This document shows positions 26,793 through 35,540 of a stretch of 64,000 nucleotides of DNA, in pieces. The translations under genes were made by a program, and so were the position numbers. Source of the DNA: Emcibacter sp. (GTDB taxonomy: Bacteria; Pseudomonadota; Alphaproteobacteria; Sphingomonadales; Emcibacteraceae). Where the stretch lies: assembly GCA_021774785.1 (NCBI GenBank), contig JAJFIQ010000026.1, positions 496,001 through 560,000 of the forward strand, written 5' to 3'. The stretch's first letter is position 1, and each line of letters starts with the position of its first letter. The notes beneath the pieces are model-generated. The model saw only the letters and a program-made list of their open reading frames with translations. It was not told where the DNA came from and ran no database searches.

Positions 26793-28298
26793 TTAATTAA
26801 GATATTTATAAAGTATCCCACTGCCGATAATACCCCCTATCAGGCCATAGAGAAGCAATTTCAAAGAGCTGCGGCGGTTGTTCTGCCCCCGAGTCTCTTG
26901 CATTTTTCGGGCCGCTGCCGCCAGTGTTTCCACATCATCGAGGATTTTCGGAATTCGGTTCAGTGTCTCAAGGGCGGTTTCGGCAAAATCGCGGATTTTG
27001 GCTTGGGTGCCGAGGTTAGTCACCATCCATTTCTCAATGATCGGACGTGAGGCTTCCCACATGTTGATCTCAGGATAGAGATTAAGGGCGACGCCCTCTA
27101 CCGTGACCATGGTTTTCTGTAGCAGAATCAGTTGCGGCTGGGTCTGCATATTAAAAGTTTCCGTGGTTTCAAAAAGCTGGGCCAGTAATTTGCCCACGGA
27201 AATATCCTTGACCGGCTTGCCCGCGATGGGGGCACCAATGGCGCGGATGGCCTGTTTGAATTTTTCCATCGACTGATCTTCGGGAACATAGCCAATATCA
27301 AAATGGGCTTTGGCAATCAGGTCGTAATCCTGAGTGATAAACCCATAAAGGATTTCGGCAAGGCAGCGTCTGGTTTTCTTGTCTATGCGGCCCATGATGC
27401 CAAAATCAATGGCGGTAATTTTATTATCTGGCCGCGCAAACAGATTACCCTGATGCAGGTCCGCATGGAAGAAACCATCCTTCAGGGCCTGGGTCAGAAA
27501 ACTATGCACCAACCCCTCGGCCAGTTTTTGCAAGTCATATCCGGCCTTGATCATGTCACCCTTTTTAGAAAAGGGGATACCTTCTACAAGGCTGGTACTG
27601 AGTATTCGGCGGCTGGTGAGATCCCAATCCACGTCCGGCACGGCATAATCGGCATTGTCCGCACTATTATCCTTCAGTTCGGACGCGGCGGCGGCTTCAT
27701 AGCGCAAGTCCAGTTCTAGGGCGATGGTTTCGGAAATGGTTTCTACAACGGATGTGGGTTTCAGCCGCCGTGCCTTGGCCGAGAAACGTTCCACGATTCG
27801 CGCCAGCCACAGGAAGCTTTCAAGGTCGCGGGCGAAGGCTTTTTCAATACCGGGGCGCAGCACTTTTACCGCCACGGACCGACCGTCTTTTGTGGTGGCA
27901 AAATGAACCTGTGCGATGGATGCGGCGGCTACTGGATTGCTGTCAAAATCCGTGAACAGATCATTCAGAGGGCTACCCAGTTCCTGCTCGATGATTCGGA
28001 TAGCCTCCTTGCCGGAAAATGCCGGTACTTTATCCTGCAGACGCATGAGGTCAAGGGCCACATCCGGCCCGACGACATCGGGGCGGGTGGCCATGGCCTG
28101 CCCGATTTTAATGAAGCTGGGTCCAAGAGACTGAAAAGCATCGACCAGATTATTCTTGGATTTGCGCATTTTCCGAAGCCGGGTCAGTGTTTTGGATTGC
28201 TCGCCAAAGAGAGATAGCAGGTCCATCAGGGCGTCATGACGCGACAGGGTAAAGGCAACCCGGATCAGTCGGGCCATATGACGCAGGCTTTTGAACAT
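26793..28298 (-). CDS. ubiB: Ubiquinone biosynthesis kinase-like regulator UbiB
   Basis: UbiB is an atypical protein-kinase-like ATPase needed for ubiquinone synthesis at the membrane. The 501 residues contain the family KxGQ motif in SFIKIGQAMATRPDVV, the Ala-rich nucleotide loop AAASIAQVHFA, GFFHADLHQGNLF and ITAIDFGIMGR. A C-terminal membrane helix (LLLYGLIGGIIGSGILYKYL) anchors it. It starts one base after the ubiE stop, so the two are surely co-expressed. Confidence 0.95.
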   Translation of the reverse strand: MFKSLRHMARLIRVAFTLSRHDALMDLLSLFGEQSKTLTRLRKMRKSKNNLVDAFQSLGPSFIKIGQAMATRPDVVGPDVALDLMRLQDKVPAFSGKEAIRIIEQELGSPLNDLFTDFDSNPVAAASIAQVHFATTKDGRSVAVKVLRPGIEKAFARDLESFLWLARIVERFSAKARRLKPTSVVETISETIALELDLRYEAAAASELKDNSADNADYAVPDVDWDLTSRRILSTSLVEGIPFSKKGDMIKAGYDLQKLAEGLVHSFLTQALKDGFFHADLHQGNLFARPDNKITAIDFGIMGRIDKKTRRCLAEILYGFITQDYDLIAKAHFDIGYVPEDQSMEKFKQAIRAIGAPIAGKPVKDISVGKLLAQLFETTETFNMQTQPQLILLQKTMVTVEGVALNLYPEINMWEASRPIIEKWMVTNLGTQAKIRDFAETALETLNRIPKILDDVETLAAAARKMQETRGQNNRRSSLKLLLYGLIGGIIGSGILYKYLN

Positions 28299-28299
28299 G

Positions 28300-29091
28300 T
28301 TAGATTTTCCACCCTGAATGTAGGGCGACGACTCCGCCTGTCATATTGCGGTAAGTAACCCGCCCGAATCCGGCTTCTTCTATAAGGGCCTTGAATTTTT
28401 CCTGAGGTGGAAACTGGCGTATGCTTTCCACCAGATATTGATATGATCCCTTGTCGCCCGTAATCATTTCCCCGAAACGCGGCAATAGATGGAAGCTATA
28501 GCTATCATAAATCTTGTCCAGAAGGGGCATATCCACCTTGCTGAATTCAAGGCACAGGAACCGACCACCCGGTTTCAGTACACGGTAAGCTTCGGCGAGG
28601 GCTTTATCAATATTGGTCACATTGCGGATGCCAAAGGCGATGGTATAGGCATCAAAGCTGTTGTCGGGAAATGCCAGACTTTCCGCATTGCCACAAACCC
28701 ATTCGATATTTTTCAGGATTCCCCGGTCAATGGCCCGGTCCCGACCCACATCAAGCATTTGCGCGTTAATGTCACAAACCGTTACTTCAGCAGGGCTGGT
28801 ATCAGCCTTTTCACGCCCGTTTGCCGCGTCCAGAAAACGAAAGGCAATGTCACCGGTGCCACCGGCTACATCCAGAAGTTTGTATCCCGCTTCCGGGCGC
28901 AAAACACGGATCATGTCATTTTTCCATAGGCGATGCAGACCGCCGCTCATGACATCATTCATTATGTCGTATTTTTGTGCGACACTATCAAACACATTGC
29001 GGACCAGACCCTGTTTACTATCCTTATCCACGGTCTTAAAACCAAAATGGGTGGTTTCCCCAGTGTCATTCTGTTTGTTTTCTTGTACCAT
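28300..29091 (-). CDS. ubiE: Ubiquinone/menaquinone C-methyltransferase UbiE
   Basis: This SAM-dependent enzyme carries out the C-methylation step of ubiquinone synthesis. The ATG at 29091 gives 263 residues. An earlier in-frame codon at 29118 adds an unlikely MALWFMFRC stretch. Signatures are [51 protein letters not shown] and [12 protein letters not shown]. It is divergent from mutM and leads the ubiE-ubiB-coaBC-dut run. Confidence 0.96.
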   Translation of the reverse strand: MVQENKQNDTGETTHFGFKTVDKDSKQGLVRNVFDSVAQKYDIMNDVMSGGLHRLWKNDMIRVLRPEAGYKLLDVAGGTGDIAFRFLDAANGREKADTSPAEVTVCDINAQMLDVGRDRAIDRGILKNIEWVCGNAESLAFPDNSFDAYTIAFGIRNVTNIDKALAEAYRVLKPGGRFLCLEFSKVDMPLLDKIYDSYSFHLLPRFGEMITGDKGSYQYLVESIRQFPPQEKFKALIEEAGFGRVTYRNMTGGVVALHSGWKI

Positions 29092-29197
29092 GCAGCGGAA
29101 CATAAACCACAAGGCCATGCGGCACCAGTATTTTTATTATAGCTATATAGTAACCCAAGCCCATTATAGGCTGAGGCAAAACAAAAAGAGATAACTC

Positions 29198-30040
29198 ATG
29201 CCGGAACTGCCAGAAGTTGAAACTGTGAAAAACGGTATTATACCCCTGCTGGAAGGTCGCCGTCTTTTTCGGGTGATTCAGAGACGGGATAAGCTGCGTA
29301 TTCCGCTACCGGATAATTTTGCGGAACGGCTCACAGGCAGAAAGGTGGAACGTATTACCCGTCGGGCGAAATATCTGCTGCTACAACTGGACGGGGCGGA
29401 GATTTTGATCTGCCATCTTGGCATGTCGGGAAAAATGACATTGGTCGCGGCCAAAGACCGCAATAAGCCCGATGAATTTGAAAAGCATGACCATATAATA
29501 TTGGAAACAGATGCTCACGATCTAGTAATTTTTAATGATCCGCGCCGTTTTGGTCTGATGACGTTATGCAAAACGGAAGAACTGGATCAGCATGCATTAT
29601 TTCACCATATGGGGCCGGAACCTCTGGGCAATGAATTTAATGCCGAATATCTCATGGGGAAGATCGAAAAACGTCGTTCTCCAATAAAAACGATTCTGCT
29701 TGATCAGCGAGTCGTTGTAGGACTTGGCAATATTTATGTCTGTGAAGCGTTATTTCTTGCCGGAATTTCTCCTGAAAAAAAAGCGCATGATCTTATGCCG
29801 GACGAGGTGGAAAAAATTGTCCCTATTATCCGCAATGTTTTGCAGAAGGCAATCGCAGCGGGTGGCTCAACCTTAAAGGATTACGCGCATGTGGACGGGG
29901 AACTTGGATATTTTCAGCATGAATTTAAAGTTTATGGGCGTGAGGGGGAGTCTTGTGAAAATGCATTATGCAATCATAAAATTGTCCGCATCACCATAAG
30001 CAACAGGTCGACATTCTATTGTCCATCCTGTCAAGATTAG
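29198..30040 (+). CDS. mutM: Formamidopyrimidine-DNA glycosylase
   Basis: MutM removes 8-oxoguanine and formamidopyrimidines from DNA. The 280-residue protein begins with the catalytic PELPEVETV (Pro1 nucleophile after Met removal). It has DQRVVVGLGNIYVCEALF and a C-terminal zinc finger with CENALC and CPSC. It is divergent from ubiE, the usual alphaproteobacterial arrangement. Confidence 0.97.
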   Translation: MPELPEVETVKNGIIPLLEGRRLFRVIQRRDKLRIPLPDNFAERLTGRKVERITRRAKYLLLQLDGAEILICHLGMSGKMTLVAAKDRNKPDEFEKHDHIILETDAHDLVIFNDPRRFGLMTLCKTEELDQHALFHHMGPEPLGNEFNAEYLMGKIEKRRSPIKTILLDQRVVVGLGNIYVCEALFLAGISPEKKAHDLMPDEVEKIVPIIRNVLQKAIAAGGSTLKDYAHVDGELGYFQHEFKVYGREGESCENALCNHKIVRITISNRSTFYCPSCQD

Positions 30041-30053
30041 CTATTCTAATTCC

Positions 30054-30476
30054 ATGTCATATGCATCACAATTATTTGTAAAGACAGCTTTGTCATTACT
30101 TTTTATACTTTTGGCGGCGGGAAAACTGAACGCCCAGGTGACACAGACCCCGTTGTTGTCTGATCTCGATATTCCGCTGATGCAGGGTTTTGTGGAAGAG
30201 GACGGTAGCCGGGTCGTGTTTGATACGCCCCAGGGACGAATCATTGAGGTCCGGGCTAATGGCCCTCATGATAGGATTCAGGTTTTTGATTATTACAGAA
30301 TTGTTCTGCCATCACTATCCTGGAAAACAATGGCAGCAAATAAAGACAATTGTGAAGATTCGATCTCTTTTTGCATCGTGGCAATGCGTGACGGAGAAAT
30401 TCTGACGCTTAAGGTCAGAGAAATAAAAGGGAAAAAGGCAAAGACTATTATTTACTTTTCGGTAAATCCAGAATAA
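30054..30476 (+). CDS. Conserved exported protein of unknown function
   Basis: The 140-residue protein has a signal peptide (hydrophobic stretch at about 9-24, cleavage near LNAQ-VTQ). The mature part, about 112 residues, contains two close Cys (NCEDSISFCIV) that could form a disulfide in the periplasm. It also contains an R-x-x-x-F-Y-x-I-V-L-P-S-L-S-W motif reminiscent of small alphaproteobacterial periplasmic proteins encoded after mutM. It lies 13 bases after mutM and 57 before the enoyl-CoA hydratase. I cannot name a function. Confidence 0.7.
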   Translation: MSYASQLFVKTALSLLFILLAAGKLNAQVTQTPLLSDLDIPLMQGFVEEDGSRVVFDTPQGRIIEVRANGPHDRIQVFDYYRIVLPSLSWKTMAANKDNCEDSISFCIVAMRDGEILTLKVREIKGKKAKTIIYFSVNPE

Positions 30477-30533
30477 AGACAGAGCCGCATCATAATGGTT
30501 GCGTAGTCATAGTAATGTTTAAGGAGAATATAT

Positions 30534-31310
30534 ATGCCCTATAAAATGATTTTGGTTGATAACAAAGAGCCAGTGGGTTTGATCACTTTGAACCGTCCTG
30601 AAGCAATGAATGCTTTGAATGGGGAACTAATGGACGAGGTTACACAAGCGCTGGGCACTTTTGGGGCAGATGATAATATTCGGGCTATCGTTATTACCGG
30701 AAGCACCAAGGCCTTTGCTGCCGGGGCTGATATCAAGGAAATGCAGTCCATGAATTATATGGATGCGTATATGAATGACTTTATTACTGCCAATTGGGAA
30801 GAAGCCTCCCGGTGCCGCAAGCCGATCATAGCGGCGGTGGCCGGATATGCCCTTGGTGGTGGATGCGAGCTTGCCATGATGTGTGATTTTATTCTGGCGG
30901 CAGATAATGCCAAGTTTGGTCAGCCGGAAATAAAACTCGGGGTTATCCCCGGAGCCGGCGGCAGCCAGCGGCTAACTCGTTTTGTAGGCAAATCAAAGGC
31001 TATGGAAATGGTCCTCACGGGTCGCATGATGGATGCAGATGAAGCTGAACGCTCTGGATTGGTGAGCCGCGTACTGCCACTGGATGATCTTCTGGAGGAG
31101 GCCCTGAAGGTGGCGCGCAAGATTGCCGACCTTTCTCTGCCGTCCGTGATGGTGGCTAAGGAATGTGTCAATAAATCTTATGAAATGACGTTGCGTGAGG
31201 GAATTATGTTTGAGCGTCGGCTTTTCCATTCCCTGTTTGCAACAGAGGATCAGAAAGAAGGCATGGCGGCCTTTGCCGAGAAAAGAACGGCAAAATTTAA
31301 GCATAAGTAA
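30534..31310 (+). CDS. Enoyl-CoA hydratase
   Basis: This 258-residue crotonase-family enzyme hydrates 2-enoyl-CoA in fatty-acid or amino-acid oxidation. The CoA-binding [11 protein letters not shown] and the oxyanion-hole [15 protein letters not shown] are clear. The two catalytic Glu fall in GGGCELA and [19 protein letters not shown], as in short-chain enoyl-CoA hydratases. An AAGGAG ribosome site lies upstream. The mutM - exported protein - enoyl-CoA hydratase - rpsT order is frequent in this class. Confidence 0.93.
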   Translation: MPYKMILVDNKEPVGLITLNRPEAMNALNGELMDEVTQALGTFGADDNIRAIVITGSTKAFAAGADIKEMQSMNYMDAYMNDFITANWEEASRCRKPIIAAVAGYALGGGCELAMMCDFILAADNAKFGQPEIKLGVIPGAGGSQRLTRFVGKSKAMEMVLTGRMMDADEAERSGLVSRVLPLDDLLEEALKVARKIADLSLPSVMVAKECVNKSYEMTLREGIMFERRLFHSLFATEDQKEGMAAFAEKRTAKFKHK

Positions 31311-31349
31311 ACCCACATTTCATTCTAGCCTGACTTTTAGGGAAATATC

Positions 31350-31487
31350 TTGAAAAGCGAGCTTGACCAATGTCCTGAGCATGTTTATAAGCCACCACTT
31401 GAAATTGGATCAAAAAATTTAAAGACCCCTGATTCTCCTGAAACAGACTATTCAGTAGAGAGCGGGGATTTTATACAAGGAAAGTAG
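31350..31487 (+). CDS. Possible small ORF upstream of rpsT (45 residues)
   Basis: A frame with a TTG start at 31350 (AGGGA six bases upstream) runs to TAG at 31485-31487, eight bases before rpsT. The peptide begins [20 protein letters not shown] and is polar, with no membrane helix. The composition looks protein-like and the ribosome-site spacing is right, but the start codon is weak. The region must also hold the rpsT promoter. It may be a leader peptide, a real small protein or chance. Confidence 0.25.
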   Translation: MKSELDQCPEHVYKPPLEIGSKNLKTPDSPETDYSVESGDFIQGK

Positions 31488-31495
31488 GATACCTG

Positions 31496-31762
31496 ATGGC
31501 TAATTTGTTACAGGCTAAGAAAAGAATACGCGCCAATGCCCGGCGTGCAGAAGTAAATAAATCCCGTAAGAGCCGGATTCGTACATTTGTTAAGAAAGTT
31601 GAACTGGCTCTGGAAAGCGGAAACGCCGAAGAAGCTAAATCAGCACTCAAGGCTGCACAGCCAGAATTGATGCGCGGCGTGACAAAAGGCGTTTTGCATA
31701 AAAAGACCGCTTCTCGCAAAGTTTCCCGTTTGGCGAAACGGGTCAAGGCTCTTTCTGCCTGA
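31496..31762 (+). CDS. rpsT: 30S ribosomal protein S20
   Basis: S20 is a primary 16S rRNA-binding protein of the small subunit. The 88 residues are Lys/Ala/Arg-rich, with the start [17 protein letters not shown], the central [12 protein letters not shown], and the C-terminal [24 protein letters not shown] lies six bases before the ATG. A terminator follows. rpsT upstream of dnaA is typical of alphaproteobacteria. Confidence 0.97.
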   Translation: MANLLQAKKRIRANARRAEVNKSRKSRIRTFVKKVELALESGNAEEAKSALKAAQPELMRGVTKGVLHKKTASRKVSRLAKRVKALSA

Positions 31763-31817
31763 GCCCTTCCGAGTCGCCTGAACAATTCCGGCGAGTCTCT
31801 TATAAAATAAATTTCTA

Positions 31818-31849
31818 AAAGCTGAATCCTGACCGGTTCAGCTTTTTTT
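31818..31849 (+). terminator. Rho-independent terminator after rpsT
   Basis: AAAGCTGAATC at 31818-31828 pairs with GGTTCAGCTTT at 31835-31845 (one T-G wobble), with a six-base loop. A seven-base T run covers 31843-31849. It lies 55 bases after the rpsT stop codon. Confidence 0.85.
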
Positions 31850-31920
31850 GTGTCAAAATGAACCAGGGAACAGGGGAATCTTCACTCTCCTCCTGTAGGG
31901 CGGAAAGTGATAAAATTACC

Positions 31921-31940
31921 ACATACCACATGTGGTATGT
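31921..31940. repeat. Perfect 20-bp palindrome in the rpsT - rhodanese spacer
   Basis: ACATACCACA is followed directly by its reverse complement, with no spacer. It lies in a 475-base region (31763-32237) that otherwise holds the rpsT terminator and about 300 bases with no recognisable gene. A 70-codon open frame overlapping it shows no coding character. I searched the spacer for 9-mer DnaA boxes (TTATCCACA type) and found none. The palindrome could be an operator for a dimeric regulator; nothing else identifies it. Confidence 0.5.
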
Positions 31941-32237
31941 CATGTCCAAGTCAAGCCATATCCAGTCCATAAATAGTGATTTTTTTCAGATGAATCGGTT
32001 GCCAGAAATCCCCCTTGCTTGTAGGCTGTGTGACGTCCATAAGGGGATGAAACGACATAATTACGGTTAAGAGAATTTCAGGCCACTTAACTATAGAGCC
32101 TGTGCGTTTTGTTGCTTAATGTTCGAATAGTTTCTTGAGAGAAACACCTTCTATATTTTATTTTAGCTCTGTGATGTGATGGTTGCAGGCAAGAGAATTT
32201 TGCTTTGTAGTCAAAGAAGAGATAACGAGAAAACCAT

Positions 32238-32654
32238 ATGGGTTATAAGGGTGATGTTACGGTAGATGAGGTCTGGAAGGCGCTCAAAGAAGATGAAAAT
32301 GCCGTATTGATAGATGTCCGGACTCAGGCAGAATGGGCCTTTGTCGGCATATGTGATCTATCGGAGGCTGATAAATCGCCCGTTTTTATCAGTTGGCAGA
32401 ATTTTCCGCATATGGAAGTTAACCCGGGCTTTACAGATGCTGTTCTTTCTCAGGCTATTTCCAAGGATAGTCCGCTTTATTTTCTGTGCCGGTCCGGGGT
32501 ACGTTCCATGTCAGCCGCATCAGCCATAAGCGCCATGGGCTATGATAAATGTTTTAATATTCTGGGTGGATTTGAAGGGGATAAGAACGCATCAGGCCAT
32601 CGGGGACTAGCGGGGGGCTGGAAAGCATCAGGGCTTCCCTGGACGCAAAACTAG
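32238..32654 (+). CDS. Single-domain rhodanese-like protein
   Basis: The 138-residue protein is one rhodanese domain. VLIDVRTQAEWAFVGI is the CH2A-like segment. The active-site loop is CRSGVRS, with the nucleophilic Cys for persulfide transfer, followed by GYDKCFNILGGFEGD. It lies about 70 bases upstream of dnaA in the same direction. Sulfur transfer is the family role; the acceptor is unknown. There is no signal peptide, so it should be cytoplasmic. Confidence 0.88.
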   Translation: MGYKGDVTVDEVWKALKEDENAVLIDVRTQAEWAFVGICDLSEADKSPVFISWQNFPHMEVNPGFTDAVLSQAISKDSPLYFLCRSGVRSMSAASAISAMGYDKCFNILGGFEGDKNASGHRGLAGGWKASGLPWTQN

Positions 32655-32722
32655 GGAAATTGAAGTAAAAAATACAGTGAGTTTCGGGGTGATAAATATA
32701 GAATTTAGGGGTTAAAAAGACA

Positions 32723-34126
32723 ATGAATACGGTGATAGCACCACAAGAAGAGGTTATGGGAACAAACATGGAAGCAGAGTGGTCAAAAGTTCTGGACAGA
32801 TTACGGTCAGAGTTTGATACCAATGTTTTCAATAGCTGGTTCAAGCCGTTAGCCTTAGTGAATATAGAAGATGGCTGTGCCGTAATGGCGACCCCGACCC
32901 GTTTTATGCGAAATTGGCTGGAATCCAATTATGCTGATCGAATCAGATGTGCCTGGACGTCTGAAAATCCCGCCGTTACAGATATTAACTTCATTGTTCT
33001 ATCGGGCTTTACCAAATCAAATACTAATGCAGCTGATATTGAGACTAACCCCCAATCCAAGGCATCAAAACCTAAAACGGTCATTGAAAAGACCAGCGAA
33101 TTTGGCGCCCCGCTAGACCCACGCTTCACCTTTGACAGTTTTGTCGTTGGCAAGTCCAACGAGCTGGCCTATGCCGCAGCGCGCCGGGTGGCAGAAAATA
33201 AAGAAGTTCATTTTAACCCGTTGTTCCTTCATAGCGGCGTTGGCCTTGGCAAGACTCATCTGATGCATGCCATAGCCTGGGCTAATCGGGAAAGATTCCC
33301 CGATCGCCGGGTGGTATATCTGTCGGCAGAACAATTCATGTATCAATTCATCACGTCCATTCGCTACAAGGATACTATGTCCTTCAAGCAAAAATTCCGG
33401 TCCGTGGATCTTCTGATGATTGATGACCTGCAATTCATTGCCAACAAACAATCCACACAAGAAGAATTTTTCCACACATTCAATGCCCTGATCGACCATA
33501 GCCGACAGGTGATAATTTCCGCCGACCGATCCCCCACCGATATGGAGGGGATAGAGGAACGCATCCGGTCCCGTTTGGGCTGGGGTCTGGTGGCAGATAT
33601 TCATCCGACGGAATATGAACTCCGTCTGGGCATCCTTCAGCAGAAAGCCAATAAGGTTCCGGAAGTAGAGATCAGCCTGTCGGTATTGGAGTTTCTTGCC
33701 CGCCGCATCACATCAAATGTGCGAGAGCTGGAAGGGGCGCTAAATCGTATGATCGCCCATGCGACCCTCATTGGTCGCCCGATCACGCTGGAAATGACCC
33801 AGGAAGTTCTACAGGATCTTCTGCGGGCCAATGTACGTCGGGTAAGCATTGATGAAATCCAGCGTCGGGTGGCGGATTATTTTAATATCCGCCTGTCTGA
33901 TCTTCTGTCTTCTCGCAGGGCACGACAGGTGGCACGACCACGACAGGTGGCCATGTATTTATCAAAACAGCTGACGGCAAAGTCTTTGCCGGTCATTGGC
34001 CGTGAATTTGGTGGCCGCGATCATACCACCGTCATGCATGCGGTAAAAAGGATCGATGAATTACGTCTGGCAGACAGTGTTCTGGAAGAGGATATTCAGC
34101 ATCTGGAACGCATTTTTGGCACCTGA
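32723..34126 (+). CDS. dnaA: Chromosomal replication initiator DnaA
   Basis: DnaA is the AAA+ ATPase that binds DnaA boxes and opens the origin. The 467 residues have domain I (EWSKVLDRLRSEFD and WFKPL). The variable linker domain II is at about 85-130. Domain III has Walker A GVGLGKTHLMHA near residue 172 and the Walker B segment LLMIDDLQF. Domain IV carries the DnaA-box-binding GGRDHTTVMHAVKRID. The start is uncertain: the ATG at 32723 has a distant AGGGG, and ATGs at 32756 and 32768 also fit. Confidence 0.96.
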   Translation: MNTVIAPQEEVMGTNMEAEWSKVLDRLRSEFDTNVFNSWFKPLALVNIEDGCAVMATPTRFMRNWLESNYADRIRCAWTSENPAVTDINFIVLSGFTKSNTNAADIETNPQSKASKPKTVIEKTSEFGAPLDPRFTFDSFVVGKSNELAYAAARRVAENKEVHFNPLFLHSGVGLGKTHLMHAIAWANRERFPDRRVVYLSAEQFMYQFITSIRYKDTMSFKQKFRSVDLLMIDDLQFIANKQSTQEEFFHTFNALIDHSRQVIISADRSPTDMEGIEERIRSRLGWGLVADIHPTEYELRLGILQQKANKVPEVEISLSVLEFLARRITSNVRELEGALNRMIAHATLIGRPITLEMTQEVLQDLLRANVRRVSIDEIQRRVADYFNIRLSDLLSSRRARQVARPRQVAMYLSKQLTAKSLPVIGREFGGRDHTTVMHAVKRIDELRLADSVLEEDIQHLERIFGT

Positions 34127-34324
34127 ATTTCCGTATTTTTTTACGCCCGAGTCCCGCCCCGGCGACTCGGAGGGAATCCCCCAAAAAAACCTTTGAACAA
34201 GCCTGTCAATATGCTAGTCTGTGACAATGGATTTAGCCCTTCATTTTGGGGTTTGGCCTATTGAGTTCAGGCCAGAAAAAATAAAACAATAGTTAAACAT
34301 GTAGACGAGAAGCGCGAATAGAAT

Positions 34325-35446
34325 ATGAAGCTTAATATTGAACGAAGTGCGTTATTAAAATCACTGGGCCACATTCAATCTGTTGTGGAAAAACGTAATA
34401 CAATCCCGATTTTATCCAATGTTTTGCTGGAATGTGATGGTGGCCACCTGAATATGGCAGCGACAGACCTTGATCTGGCTATTTCAGAGGCGGTTGCGGC
34501 GGAAACCGATACGGCAGGCGGCATTACGGCCCCGGCTCATACCCTTTATGATATTGTGCGGAAATTACCGGACGGTGCTCAAGTGGAACTGGCCTATGAC
34601 GAGGGTAGTGAACGGCTGATTATAAGCTCTGGCCGCTCCCGTTTCACCCTGTCCTGTCTGCCACGGGAAGATTTCCCGGTCATGTCCGAGGGCGATCTGC
34701 CTCATAGCTTTGATGTGCCGGCGGCCAATCTGAAACGTCTGATTGATAAAACCCGCTTTGCGGTTTCCACTGAAGAAACCCGCTATTACCTGAATGGTAT
34801 TTATCTGCATGTTGCCAATGATGATGAGGGCGGTGCGGTTTTGCGTGGCGTTGCCACCGACGGTCACCGTCTGGCACGATTTGACATGGAACAGCCCGAC
34901 GGCCTTGATGATATGCCCGGTGTGATTGTGCCGCGTAAGGCCGTGGGTGAATTGCGCAAGCTTGTGGATGAATATGAAGGTGACATCAAGGTGTCTCTGT
35001 CGGAAACCAAAATCCGTTTTACCTTTTCTGATATTGTGCTCACATCCAAATTGATTGATGGCACCTTCCCCGACTATAGCCGCGTGATTCCAGAGGGTAA
35101 TGATAAAATTATGGAAATCGACAGCGGGCAATTTGCCGAAGCCGTTGATCGTGTTTCAACCATTTCCACGGAAAAAACCCGTTCTATAAAATTGTCTTTA
35201 AGTGAAGGCAATCTGGAACTTTCCGTTAATAGCCCGGACCAGGGAACGGCCAAGGAAGAGCTTGGTGCGGCCTACAGTGCGGACGATATGGAAATCGGAT
35301 TTAATTCCCGCTATCTGCTGGATATTTTAAGCCAAATTGAAGGCGACCTTGTTCAGGTGATTTTAGCTGATTCTACAGCCCCGACCATCTTGAAGGATTT
35401 GACTGACGATGGCGCGCTGTATGTATTGATGCCAATGCGCGTTTAG
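34325..35446 (+). CDS. dnaN: DNA polymerase III beta subunit (sliding clamp)
   Basis: The clamp tethers DNA polymerase III to DNA. The 373 residues form three repeated clamp domains. They start MKLNIERSALLKSLGHIQSV and end with the conserved LTDDGALYVLMPMRV, which forms part of the partner-binding pocket. A 198-base spacer separates it from dnaA. It holds a GC-rich hairpin at 34147-34170 without a T run, possibly an mRNA processing or weak termination element. Confidence 0.97.
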   Translation: MKLNIERSALLKSLGHIQSVVEKRNTIPILSNVLLECDGGHLNMAATDLDLAISEAVAAETDTAGGITAPAHTLYDIVRKLPDGAQVELAYDEGSERLIISSGRSRFTLSCLPREDFPVMSEGDLPHSFDVPAANLKRLIDKTRFAVSTEETRYYLNGIYLHVANDDEGGAVLRGVATDGHRLARFDMEQPDGLDDMPGVIVPRKAVGELRKLVDEYEGDIKVSLSETKIRFTFSDIVLTSKLIDGTFPDYSRVIPEGNDKIMEIDSGQFAEAVDRVSTISTEKTRSIKLSLSEGNLELSVNSPDQGTAKEELGAAYSADDMEIGFNSRYLLDILSQIEGDLVQVILADSTAPTILKDLTDDGALYVLMPMRV

Positions 35447-35540
35447 GGCGGGTGTGATGGCTGAAAACCATGCAGCAAAGTAAGGAACTGTTCTGACACA
35501 GCTCAATAAAATAAAACCGTCTGATCTTCAAAAGGATCAT

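Noticed and set aside
31858-32070. A 70-codon open frame in the rpsT - rhodanese spacer
   Set aside because: It starts just after the rpsT terminator, runs through the 20-bp palindrome, has no ribosome site and a composition unlike its neighbours.
34147-34170. GC-rich hairpin after dnaA as a terminator
   Set aside because: The stem is 7 bp and is followed by an A run rather than a T run on the coding strand, so it does not qualify as an intrinsic terminator for dnaA.
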